A stretch of DNA of 63,111 nt from the NCBI GenBank assembly GCA_945788675.1, contig CALZMY010000204.1, positions 1-63,111 on the forward strand. The letters are read 5' to 3'. Both the position numbers and the translations under genes were made by a program. Positions 25,845-34,480 of the stretch are shown here, in pieces (position 1 is the first letter of the stretch; each line of letters opens with the position of its first letter). Under the pieces are notes generated by a model. The model saw only the letters and a program-made list of their open reading frames with translations. It was not told where the DNA came from and made no database searches. Origin of the DNA: an uncultured Gammaproteobacteria bacterium (GTDB lineage Bacteria > Pseudomonadota > Gammaproteobacteria > SZUA-140).

Positions 25845-26051
25845 ATGATGAAAATGCAGGAAATACGCGAATTAGCCAAAGCGATTGGGATTAAAACTGG
25901 GCGTCTGAATAAATTGAATCTGATTCAAGCTATTCAATTGAGCGAGGGTAATTTTAATTGTTTCGCCTCAGCGCAAGAGGGCGTATGTGATCAGCCATTA
26001 TGCAGGTGGCGTGATGACTGTTTTACCGCAGCGAAGAAGCTGCGTAATTAA
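25845..26051 (+). CDS. small SAP/Rho-N-like protein with C-terminal cysteine cluster
   Basis: A 68-residue protein. Residues 1-35 resemble a SAP or Rho N-terminal helix-extended-helix (MQEIRELAKAIGIKTGRLNK, then LIQAIQLSEGN), a fold that often binds nucleic acid. The C-terminal part has four cysteines spaced C-x8-C-x4-C-x5-C (FNCFASAQEGVCDQPLCRW, then DDC), a plausible small metal site. ATG 25845 follows AGAGGAG; an upstream in-frame ATG at 25800 also has AAGGAAC, so a 15-residue longer form is possible. It converges on glgA with overlapping TTAA stops and follows pgl by about 100 bases. Function unknown. Confidence 0.72.
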   Translation: MMKMQEIRELAKAIGIKTGRLNKLNLIQAIQLSEGNFNCFASAQEGVCDQPLCRWRDDCFTAAKKLRN

Positions 26052-27511
26052 TCGGCTGTCTGGTCGCGGTCGGCGAGTGCCTGCAGGTAAAGTTCGATAT
26101 AGTGTTCGGCGCTGTGCGTCCATGAAAAATCTCCGTTCATTGCGGTGAGTTGTAACTGTCTCCACACATCAGGTTGTGCATATAGTGTCAGCGCCCGCTT
26201 GACTGTCGCCTGGAGTGCTGTGGCACTTTGACTGGTCATGACAAAACCATTGGCGGTGGTATTCGCTCTATTTTGCTTGCTGGCATCGACTACGGTATCG
26301 GCCAGGCCGCCGACGTTTCTGGCGATCGGCAATGTGCCGTATCGTAGGCTGTATAACTGGTTCAGGCCGCAGGGTTCAAAGGTAGAAGGCATCAGGAAGA
26401 GGTCGCTGCTTGCCTCGATCTGGTGTGACAGAGGTTCGTTATAGCCGATGATGACCTTGAGTCGGTCCGGATGTTTGCGCGACCATTCCATCAGCCGCAT
26501 TTCGTAGTGAATATCACCGCTGCCCAGTATGACTAATTGCAGCGGCATAGCAAGCATCTCAGCCATTGCTTGCAGGATGATATCCAGACCTTTTTGCTCC
26601 ACCATACGGCTGATCATACCGATAAGTGGGATCTTTGCATCGATGGGTAGATGGAACTGTTTTTGTAGGGCCGTTTTATTCAGGCTTTTTTGTTGCAGCG
26701 TGGTGGTGTCGTAGCAGGCGGCGAGGTGTGGATCCGTTGCCGGATTCCAGACCGAGTGGTCGATACCGTTGAGAATACCGGAAAGCCGCGCTTGACGATG
26801 CTGTAGCAATCCACTTAGACCATTACCAAATTCAGGTTGCAGGATCTCATCGGCATAGGTTGGACTGACGGTGTTGATGCGATCAGCAAAAACCAGCCCG
26901 CCCTTGATGAAGGAGAGCTGATCATAAAATTCGAGGCCATCAGGGTGCCAGAGTTCTGATGATAGCTCCAGGTCGAGAAAGGTCTGGTGATCAAACAGTC
27001 CCTGGTAGGCGAGATTGTGAATGGTGAATACCGTGGCCGGTCGTTGTTTGAACGGATGTAACAACGCTGGAATTAATCCCGATTGCCAGTCGTTACCGTG
27101 TACAATGTCAGGTTGCCACCGCAGGTTGAGCTTGTTCATCGCGATATCGACGGCCACTTTACAGAACACGGCGAAGCGCAGGGCATTATCATGCCAGGGC
27201 TGGCCATTACTATCCATGTAAGGGCCACCAGGGCGATCAAAGGCAGCGGGACAGTGCACCAGCCACACCGGTACCTTGCTGTTGGGTAACTGAGTCTCAA
27301 GTAAGGAGACCTTAAGATTGTAGTAGGCACCGCTGGCTAGTTGTTTAACATTTTCGACCTGTTGCAAGACCTGTGGATAGGCTGGCAGGAGGAGGCGGAT
27401 ATCTTCGGAAAGGTTTGACAGAGCGATCGGCAGACTGCCAGCGACATCGGCAAGACCACCGGTCTTGATCAGCGGGAAGGCCTCGCTGCTGACGTATAGA
27501 ATCTTGCTCAT
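26048..27511 (-). CDS. glgA: glycogen synthase
   Basis: GT5 glucosyltransferase that extends alpha-1,4-glucan from ADP-glucose. The N-terminal Rossmann domain has the ADP-glucose motif at residues 16-20 (KTGGL in FPLIKTGGLADVAGSLP), HGNDWQSGLIPALL and FTIHNLAYQGLF; the C-terminal domain has SRMVEQKGLDII and the catalytic region PSTFEPCGLNQLYSLRYGTLP. 487 aa is normal. The start overlaps the glgB stop in an ATGA, so it is coupled to glgB. Its 3' end overlaps that of the small SAP-like gene on the other strand by four bases. Confidence 0.97.
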   Translation of the reverse strand: MSKILYVSSEAFPLIKTGGLADVAGSLPIALSNLSEDIRLLLPAYPQVLQQVENVKQLASGAYYNLKVSLLETQLPNSKVPVWLVHCPAAFDRPGGPYMDSNGQPWHDNALRFAVFCKVAVDIAMNKLNLRWQPDIVHGNDWQSGLIPALLHPFKQRPATVFTIHNLAYQGLFDHQTFLDLELSSELWHPDGLEFYDQLSFIKGGLVFADRINTVSPTYADEILQPEFGNGLSGLLQHRQARLSGILNGIDHSVWNPATDPHLAACYDTTTLQQKSLNKTALQKQFHLPIDAKIPLIGMISRMVEQKGLDIILQAMAEMLAMPLQLVILGSGDIHYEMRLMEWSRKHPDRLKVIIGYNEPLSHQIEASSDLFLMPSTFEPCGLNQLYSLRYGTLPIARNVGGLADTVVDASKQNRANTTANGFVMTSQSATALQATVKRALTLYAQPDVWRQLQLTAMNGDFSWTHSAEHYIELYLQALADRDQTAD

Positions 27512-29715
27512 TGTTTGATCAGGACTAGTCCGGCCAGTGGCGGTAGGTCGAGGATGAGCGAGGCTGGCCTCTCCATCCAGGCGTTGTTATCGGCAACGAC
27601 TAAGTTATCACTGCCCGCATTGCTGCCAGCGTAGTAGTTCGAGTCAGAATTAAAGAGTACCTGGTACCCACCAGCGACAGGTACACCTACCCGATAATTG
27701 TGTCGTACCACTGGGGTGAAATTCAGCACGACGATGATCGTTTGATTGCCATCCTTTCTCAAGTAGGCGAGTACGGATTGATCTGTGTCGTTGCAACTTA
27801 TCCATTCAAAGCCATCGTGATCAAAGTCATAATGATGCAAGGCCGGTTGTTGGATGTAAAGCCGGTTGAGATCGCCAACCAGTTGTTTAATACCGATATG
27901 TAACGGGTATTGTAGTGTATACCAGTCTAGTACCTGGTCATGATTCCACTCGTTGCCCTGACCGAACTCACACCCCATGAATAGCAGTTTTTTTCCGGGG
28001 TAGGTAAACATGTAGGTATAGAGCAGGCGCAGGTTGGCAAAGCGTTGCCATTCATCTCCTGGCATCTTGTTAATCATCGAACCTTTGCCATGCACCACTT
28101 CGTCATGTGAAAACGGCAGGATGAAGTTTTCGCTGAACAGGTATAGCAGGCCAAAGGTGAGCTTGTCATGGTGGTAGTGGCGGTGCACAGGATCTTTGCT
28201 CATATATGTCAGCGTGTCGTGCATCCAGCCCATGTTCCATTTCATGCTAAAACCGAGGCCGCCAAGATTCACAGGGCGAGTGACCTGTGGCCAGGCGGTG
28301 GATTCTTCGGCCATGATGATGCTGCCGGGATGGCGCTCATGGGTGGCGGTGTTGAGTTCGCGCATGAAGGCGATCGCTTCCAGGTTTTCATTGCCACCGT
28401 GTTGATTAGGCAGCCAGTCATCTGCTTCACGTGAGTAATCGAGATAGAGCATGGAGGCGACGGCATCCACGCGCAGACCATCGATGTGAAACTCTTCGAT
28501 CCAGAACAGGGCGTTGGCGATGAGAAAGTTTTTAACTTCATTTCGACCATAATTGTAGATTAGCGTGCCCCAGTCGCGGTGTTCACCGCGGCGCGGGTCT
28601 TCATGCTCATAGAGGGCACTGCCATCAAAACGGGCCAGGCCGTGCTCATCTTTGGGAAAGTGTGCGGGTACCCAGTCGAGTAGCACGCCGATATCGTGCT
28701 GATGAAAGTAATCGACGAAGTAACGAAAATCATCGGCCGTACCAAAGCGCCTGGTCGGCGCGAAGTAGCCGGTGGTCTGATAGCCCCATGAGGCATCCAG
28801 CGGGTGCTCGGTGATCGGCATCAGTTCTATATGCGTAAAGCCTGTCTCTTGAATATAATCGACCAGGCGATGGGCGAGTTCGCGATAATTGAGAAACCGA
28901 TTATCTTCATCGCGCTGCCAGGAACCGAGATGGCATTCATAGATCGACATCGGTTGATGCAGCCAGTCGCTTTCCATACGTTGCGCCAACCATTGTTCAT
29001 CCTGCCAGTTATATGCCGAGTGTCCATTTACCACTGAAGCCGTACGCGGGCGGAGCTCCATTTGTTGAGCATAAGGGTCGGTCTTGCTGAGTATTTCGCC
29101 GCTGTGACGGTTGCGGATCTCATATTTGTAGAGGGCGCTATTCTCCAGCCCTGGAATGAACAGCTCCCAGACACCATTACCACCGCGTGACACCATTGGG
29201 TGGCGTCGTCCATCCCAGTCATTAAAATCGCCAACGATGCTGACGCGCTCGGCATTCGGTGCCCAGGTCGCGAACTGTATGCCACTGATACCATCGATCT
29301 GTTTCTTGTGCGCGCCAAGGAAGTTGTAGATATGAAAATGACGGCCTTCGGCAAACAGGTGCAGGTCATAATCGCTGATCTGTGGCGCAAAGTTGTATGG
29401 ATCGTAGTAATCGTGGTGGCACTGCTGCTGGTCGAGACGGCGTAGCTGATAGTGCTCGGGAAGCGTGTCAAGATCACCGTGATAGATAAAGAAATCGGTA
29501 TCAGAGATGCGCTGTGTTACGACATCAAGATCACTCAGGCTGAGTTCAAGGGTATCAGGTGAATAGAACAGGATAAACGAGCGGGTATTACCTGGTTGTC
29601 TTCCTAGAATGCTGGCCGGGTCGTGGTGCGTCGCATGGGTGATCCTCTCCATGTCTGCTCGGAGCTCCTTGAGGAGGGCCGCTGGTATAGACTTATTGAT
29701 AGGCTTTATTGACAT
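27508..29715 (-). CDS. glgB: 1,4-alpha-glucan branching enzyme
   Basis: GH13 enzyme that introduces alpha-1,6 branches. The N-terminal half carries the CBM48 module (FATWAPNAERVSIVGDFNDWDG). Catalytic residues by motif: nucleophile Asp417 in GLRVDAVASML, acid/base Glu470 in IIMAEEST, and the transition-state Asp in FSHDEVVHGKGSM; the spacing matches E. coli GlgB with a constant offset of 12. 735 aa is typical. It leads the glgBA pair and is divergent from glgC across a 279-base spacer that must hold both promoters. Confidence 0.97.
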   Translation of the reverse strand: MSIKPINKSIPAALLKELRADMERITHATHHDPASILGRQPGNTRSFILFYSPDTLELSLSDLDVVTQRISDTDFFIYHGDLDTLPEHYQLRRLDQQQCHHDYYDPYNFAPQISDYDLHLFAEGRHFHIYNFLGAHKKQIDGISGIQFATWAPNAERVSIVGDFNDWDGRRHPMVSRGGNGVWELFIPGLENSALYKYEIRNRHSGEILSKTDPYAQQMELRPRTASVVNGHSAYNWQDEQWLAQRMESDWLHQPMSIYECHLGSWQRDEDNRFLNYRELAHRLVDYIQETGFTHIELMPITEHPLDASWGYQTTGYFAPTRRFGTADDFRYFVDYFHQHDIGVLLDWVPAHFPKDEHGLARFDGSALYEHEDPRRGEHRDWGTLIYNYGRNEVKNFLIANALFWIEEFHIDGLRVDAVASMLYLDYSREADDWLPNQHGGNENLEAIAFMRELNTATHERHPGSIIMAEESTAWPQVTRPVNLGGLGFSMKWNMGWMHDTLTYMSKDPVHRHYHHDKLTFGLLYLFSENFILPFSHDEVVHGKGSMINKMPGDEWQRFANLRLLYTYMFTYPGKKLLFMGCEFGQGNEWNHDQVLDWYTLQYPLHIGIKQLVGDLNRLYIQQPALHHYDFDHDGFEWISCNDTDQSVLAYLRKDGNQTIIVVLNFTPVVRHNYRVGVPVAGGYQVLFNSDSNYYAGSNAGSDNLVVADNNAWMERPASLILDLPPLAGLVLIKQ

Positions 29716-29994
29716 CTACAGCTGTTTCCCTTGTTGACATTTTTTAGCATACACCATTTCAAGACTACATCCATTGGCTTTGCCTTATCATGATGCAGTT
29801 GTGTGTTCCGCAGATAGTTTATGTGCTCTAAAAAGGTATCTTATCCGAGATTACAGCATTATGGATAACTTATTTGCAATATTTTCATGATGCGTATATT
29901 TTTTCACCAAAACTGTTTTAGTACGTTTTTAGCAGCGCAGAATAGGTATATACTGAAACCTGACGATGTGGGCAATAGTGAAGGTAGGAATCAA

Positions 29995-31263
29995 ATGAAA
30001 TCACAACAATCACCACGTTTTATCAGTAATCTGACCAGGAATACATTGGCCTTAATCATGGCCGGCGGGCGTGGTTCACGCCTGAAAGACTTAACCGCCT
30101 GGCGTGCCAAGCCAGCGGTCCCATTTGGCGGAAAGTTTCGTATTATCGATTTTCCATTATCGAATTGTATTAATTCGGGTATACGCCGTATTGGGGTGCT
30201 GACTCAGTACAAAGCGCACTCGTTGATCTTGCATATTCAACATGGCTGGGGCCATTTGCGTGGGGAGTTCGGGGAGTTTGTAGAGTTGTTGCCCGCACAG
30301 CAACGTATTGAGACCTCCTGGTATGCAGGTACGGCGGATTCTATTTATCAAAATCTCGATATTATTCGCAATCACTCACCCGAATATGTGCTCATCCTTG
30401 CCGGTGATCATATTTATAAAATGGATTACGGCGCGATGCTTGCCCGGCATGTGGAAACCGAAGCAGATCTTACGGTGGGCTGTATTGAGGTGCCACTGGA
30501 AAAGGCTTCCGCCTTTGGCGTGATGGGGGTTGAAGAGGATATGCGAATTCGAACGTTTATAGAAAAACCGGATGAGCCAGCGCCGATGCCAGGTCACGAG
30601 GATCATGCGCTGTGCTCGATGGGGATCTACATCTTTAATACAGATTTTCTGTTTGAACAATTGATTCGAGATGCGGACACTCCACGTTCGAGCCGTGATT
30701 TTGGCCATGATATCATCCCTTATGCGATCAAGAATTACTGTGCGTTTGCCTATCCGTTTCAGAATTCAGACACGGGGGTGCAGTCTTACTGGCGCGACGT
30801 GGGAACGGTGGATGCCTTCTGGGAGGCGAACCAGGAGCTGATCGGCGTGACACCAGAGTTGAATCTTTATGACGATCAGTGGCCTATCTGGACCCATCAG
30901 GAGCAGTTGCCGCCGGCAAAATTTATCTTTGATGAAGATGATCGGCGTGGCATGGCGGTGGATTCAATGGTGTCTGGGGGGTGTATTATTTCCGGCGCGG
31001 TAGTACGTCACTCATTACTGTTTTCCAACGTGACAGTTGATGATTGTAGCAAGGTTAATTCATCAGTGATCTTACCGGATGTGCAGATCGGCAAGCATTG
31101 CCGGATCACCCGTGCGATCATCGACATCGGCTGTATTATTCCTGATGGTACGATCATTGGTGAGAATACGGAGAAGGACAAGGAAAAATATCATGTATCC
31201 CCTAACGGTATCGTATTGGTAACATCTGACATGTTAGGCCAGGAACTGCACTATGTCAGGTGA
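29995..31263 (+). CDS. glgC: glucose-1-phosphate adenylyltransferase (ADP-glucose pyrophosphorylase)
   Basis: Makes ADP-glucose, the committed and usually allosterically controlled step of glycogen synthesis. The N-terminal ALIMAGGRGSRLKDLT is the pyrophosphorylase motif, followed by RAKPAVPFGGKFRIIDFPLS. The catalytic centre LAGDHIYKMDYG and IEKPDEPAPMP are intact, and the C-terminal left-handed beta-helix follows. I chose ATG 29995 (422 aa; AGGA seven bases upstream) because the frame back to 29887 adds 36 unconserved residues. The last 11 bases overlap the GH57 gene. Confidence 0.96.
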   Translation: MKSQQSPRFISNLTRNTLALIMAGGRGSRLKDLTAWRAKPAVPFGGKFRIIDFPLSNCINSGIRRIGVLTQYKAHSLILHIQHGWGHLRGEFGEFVELLPAQQRIETSWYAGTADSIYQNLDIIRNHSPEYVLILAGDHIYKMDYGAMLARHVETEADLTVGCIEVPLEKASAFGVMGVEEDMRIRTFIEKPDEPAPMPGHEDHALCSMGIYIFNTDFLFEQLIRDADTPRSSRDFGHDIIPYAIKNYCAFAYPFQNSDTGVQSYWRDVGTVDAFWEANQELIGVTPELNLYDDQWPIWTHQEQLPPAKFIFDEDDRRGMAVDSMVSGGCIISGAVVRHSLLFSNVTVDDCSKVNSSVILPDVQIGKHCRITRAIIDIGCIIPDGTIIGENTEKDKEKYHVSPNGIVLVTSDMLGQELHYVR

Positions 31264-32977
31264 TGTGGCACGTAAAAAACCGTTAAACGTTGTACTCTAC
31301 TGGCATATGCACCAGCCAGATTATCGTGATCTGCGTAATGGTGAGTATCATTTACCGTGGACTTATCTGCACACAATTAAAGACTATGTCGATATGGTCG
31401 CGCACCTGGAGAATCAGCCGCAGGCTCGGGCCGTGGTAAACTTCGCTCCGATCCTGCTCGAGCAGATCCAGGATTATGCACAACAAATGGAGGATCACCT
31501 GCACCATGGTAAGGCGTTGCGTGACCCCTTGCTTGCAGCACTGGCGGATCCGGTTTTACATCTTGATTCGGAGACACGTTTAACGCTAGTAAAAACTTGC
31601 TTACGTGCCAATCGACAACGGTTAATAGAGCGTTTCACTGCCTTTACTACGCTTGCCGATATGGCTGAGACCGCCATCAAGGAACCGCAAATACTTGCTT
31701 ATTACTCTGAACAGTTCTTTATCGATATTCTGGTCTGGTACCACCTGAGCTGGATGGCAGAAACCGTGCGTATGGCTGATCCGCGTATTAAGGCGCTGAT
31801 GAAACAGGAGACTCACTTCACTATTCGTGACCGCCGCAGCCTGGTTGAGCTTATCCATGAGCTGGTCAGCGGGGTGATCGGGCGTTACAGGTCCCTGGCC
31901 GAGACGGGCAGGATTGAGTTGTCGGTGACGCCCTATGCGCATCCGATTCTGCCGCTATTGATTGACCTGAAGAGTGCGCAACAGGCGATGCCAGATGCCG
32001 CAATGCCCTTGTCTCCCGTTTATCCGGGTGGTCTGGAGAGGAGCCGCTGGCATATGGAAAAGGGTCTGGCGGTATTTAAAGAGACCTTTGGTTTTATGCC
32101 TGGCGGTTGCTGGCCCTCTGAGGGAAGTATCAGCGCGGAAACCATCGAATTGATAGACGGATTAGGGCTGAAATGGCTGGCCAGTGGCGAGACTGTGTTG
32201 CGTAAATCCCTGGAAAAATCGGCTGCCAGTAATAGCGAACACTGTGTCGATGAGTGTCTTCAAACGGCGCATCAATATCGCGACAGTGAGGTGGCCTGTT
32301 TTTTTCGCGATGATGGCCTTTCGGATCTGATTGGCTTTAAGTACTCAGACTGGCATGCCGACGACGCCGTGGCAAATCTTATTCACCATCTGGAAAATAT
32401 TGCCGATAGTTGTGCCGACAGACCGGAAGCACTCGTTTCGATTATCCTCGATGGCGAGAATGCCTGGGAATATTACCCTGAGAACGGTTACCACTTCCTC
32501 TCTGCACTCTATGAAAAACTGGTGGAACATGAAGGTATTCAATTAACGACATATAGTGACTATCTCTCGACACATAAGCAACGGACGCGCGTGCAAGAGA
32601 TTGTGGCGGGAAGTTGGGTCTATGGCACGTTCTCAACCTGGATCGGTGAGGCGGATAAGAACCGCGCCTGGGATATGCTGGTGGATGCAAAGAAGGTCTA
32701 TGACCGGGTGATTAAGGAAGGGGTGCTGGATGAGCAACAGCGCCATAATGCGATGATGCAGCTGGCGACCTGCGAAAGCTCTGACTGGTTCTGGTGGGTG
32801 GGCGAGCACAACTCAGCTGAGTCAGTCTCTGCATTCGACGAGCAGTACCGCATGCACCTGAGTAACCTGTATCAGATACTTGAGGTCGATCCGCCCGAGT
32901 ATCTCTCCAGAGCCTTTTCATTTGGCTGCGGCTCCCCGGCGATGGGCGGTGCAATGTTGCCGGGTAAACAACAGTAG
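31253..32977 (+). CDS. glycoside hydrolase family 57 protein (alpha-glucan-active)
   Basis: GH57 enzymes are retaining alpha-glucan hydrolases or transferases (alpha-amylase, 4-alpha-glucanotransferase, amylopullulanase, branching enzyme). The family motifs are present: HMHQP at residues 18-22, the nucleophile Glu290 in GGCWPSEGSIS, and DGENAWEYY from Asp400, which holds the expected acid/base. 574 aa, no signal peptide, so it is cytosolic. The exact specificity cannot be read from sequence. Its start overlaps glgC by 11 bases, and malQ begins six bases after it. It stands where many bacteria have glgX, so it may debranch or shorten glycogen. Confidence 0.9.
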   Translation: MSGDVARKKPLNVVLYWHMHQPDYRDLRNGEYHLPWTYLHTIKDYVDMVAHLENQPQARAVVNFAPILLEQIQDYAQQMEDHLHHGKALRDPLLAALADPVLHLDSETRLTLVKTCLRANRQRLIERFTAFTTLADMAETAIKEPQILAYYSEQFFIDILVWYHLSWMAETVRMADPRIKALMKQETHFTIRDRRSLVELIHELVSGVIGRYRSLAETGRIELSVTPYAHPILPLLIDLKSAQQAMPDAAMPLSPVYPGGLERSRWHMEKGLAVFKETFGFMPGGCWPSEGSISAETIELIDGLGLKWLASGETVLRKSLEKSAASNSEHCVDECLQTAHQYRDSEVACFFRDDGLSDLIGFKYSDWHADDAVANLIHHLENIADSCADRPEALVSIILDGENAWEYYPENGYHFLSALYEKLVEHEGIQLTTYSDYLSTHKQRTRVQEIVAGSWVYGTFSTWIGEADKNRAWDMLVDAKKVYDRVIKEGVLDEQQRHNAMMQLATCESSDWFWWVGEHNSAESVSAFDEQYRMHLSNLYQILEVDPPEYLSRAFSFGCGSPAMGGAMLPGKQQ

Positions 32978-32983
32978 GAACGC

Positions 32984-34477
32984 ATGACTGCAACTTGCGA
33001 AGTTTCCACTATTCTCAAACAGCGTAGTGTTGGAGTGTTACTCCACCCAACCTCTTTGCCAGGGCCGTTAGAAAATGGTGATATCGGTCATGCGGCGTAC
33101 CGCTTTATCGAGTTTTTACATGGTTGTGGCATTAAGGTGTGGCAGATGTTGCCACTGGGTCCCACGCACGAAGACAGATCACCTTATCAGTGCCTGTCGG
33201 CACATGCCGGTAGTCCTGCACTGATTAGCCTCGACTGGTTGGTCGATCGGGGGTGGCTGGATCTGGAGTGCGTAAATCACGCGAAAACAGATGAGCATTA
33301 TCGAGTGCAGTGCCTACAACAGGCCAGGGCTTTATTTTATACGCGCACGGACGAGGAGTGGTTATCGCGTCTGGATGCCTTTAAGCAGAAGCATATTGAC
33401 TGGCTAGAGGACTATGCGCTGTTCATCGCCTTGAAGCAGAAATACCATGGGCAGCCCTGGTTCGAGTGGCCAGCGGCATTGTGCCATCGGGACGCACAGG
33501 CGATGATGGAATTTACTGAGCAACTGGCTGATGAAATTGCTCAGGTCATTTTTGAACAGTTCGTGTTTTTTACCCAATGGCACGAGGTGCGTGAATATGC
33601 GGCGCGTCATAATGTGGAACTGTTTGGCGATATGCCGATTTTTGTCGCCCATGATAGTGCGGATGTCTGGGCGAGGCGTAGCAATTTCCTGATGAATGAG
33701 AATGGAGAGATGTCCTATGTTGCCGGAGTACCGCCGGATGCCTTTTCTGAGACGGGGCAGCGCTGGGGAAACCCACTCTATGACTGGGAATATATGCGTG
33801 ATAACGATTTTGATTGGTGGAAAAGTCGCTTTGCGACCCAGCTGGAACTATTTGACCTGATACGGATCGATCATTTCCGTGGACTGGAGGCTTGCTGGAC
33901 GATTCCGGCGGATGAAGCGACAGCGATGCATGGTCATTGGGAGAAAGCACCCGGTGATGAGCTGTTATCGGCGCTGTTTGAGCGCTTTCCACATTTGCCA
34001 CTGGTAGCGGAAGACCTCGGTGTGATCACCGATGAGGTGATCGCGCTTAAGAATCGTTTTAGTCTGCCTGGCATGAAGGTGTTGCAGTTTGCCTTTGATG
34101 GTAATACCGAGAACCCACATCTGCCACACCGGCATCGTAGCCATGACCTGATTTATACGGGTACACATGATAATGATACGACGTTGGGTTGGGTCAATAA
34201 TGAAAATAGCTATAATAGCGAATTCCTTGAGGCCTATACTGGCTGTGATGGTCTGTCAGCAGAGGAAAAGGTGCTGGTGATGTTGCGGATGGCGATGTCT
34301 TCCGTCTCCTTCCTGTGTGTGGTGCCGATGCAGGATCTGCTGATGCTGGACTCGGAGGCGAGGATGAATGTCCCCGGTACGCAGGATGGTAACTGGCAAT
34401 GGCGCTTTGAGTGGCAACAGGTTAAACCTGAAATGATTAACAGCGTAAAGCAATATATATATTTGTATCAGAGGTAA
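32984..34477 (+). CDS. malQ: 4-alpha-glucanotransferase (amylomaltase)
   Basis: GH77 disproportionating enzyme: moves alpha-1,4-glucan segments and releases glucose. It starts with the family opening SVGVLLHPTSLPGPLENGDIG. Catalytic blocks are LIRIDHFRGLEACW (nucleophile Asp), PLVAEDLGVITDEV (Glu) and YTGTHDNDTTLGW (third carboxylate). 497 aa is the short MalQ form without the enteric N-terminal extension. The ribosome site is GGAACG. It lies in glgC-GH57-malQ-glgP, where it would salvage the short maltodextrins left by phosphorylase. Confidence 0.95.
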   Translation: MTATCEVSTILKQRSVGVLLHPTSLPGPLENGDIGHAAYRFIEFLHGCGIKVWQMLPLGPTHEDRSPYQCLSAHAGSPALISLDWLVDRGWLDLECVNHAKTDEHYRVQCLQQARALFYTRTDEEWLSRLDAFKQKHIDWLEDYALFIALKQKYHGQPWFEWPAALCHRDAQAMMEFTEQLADEIAQVIFEQFVFFTQWHEVREYAARHNVELFGDMPIFVAHDSADVWARRSNFLMNENGEMSYVAGVPPDAFSETGQRWGNPLYDWEYMRDNDFDWWKSRFATQLELFDLIRIDHFRGLEACWTIPADEATAMHGHWEKAPGDELLSALFERFPHLPLVAEDLGVITDEVIALKNRFSLPGMKVLQFAFDGNTENPHLPHRHRSHDLIYTGTHDNDTTLGWVNNENSYNSEFLEAYTGCDGLSAEEKVLVMLRMAMSSVSFLCVVPMQDLLMLDSEARMNVPGTQDGNWQWRFEWQQVKPEMINSVKQYIYLYQR

Positions 34478-34480
34478 GGT

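Noticed and set aside
29716..29994. defined promoters in the glgB-glgC spacer
   Set aside because: The region is AT-rich and must contain promoters, for example around TATATACT at 29950, but no -35/-10 pair with proper spacing stood out, so none is listed.
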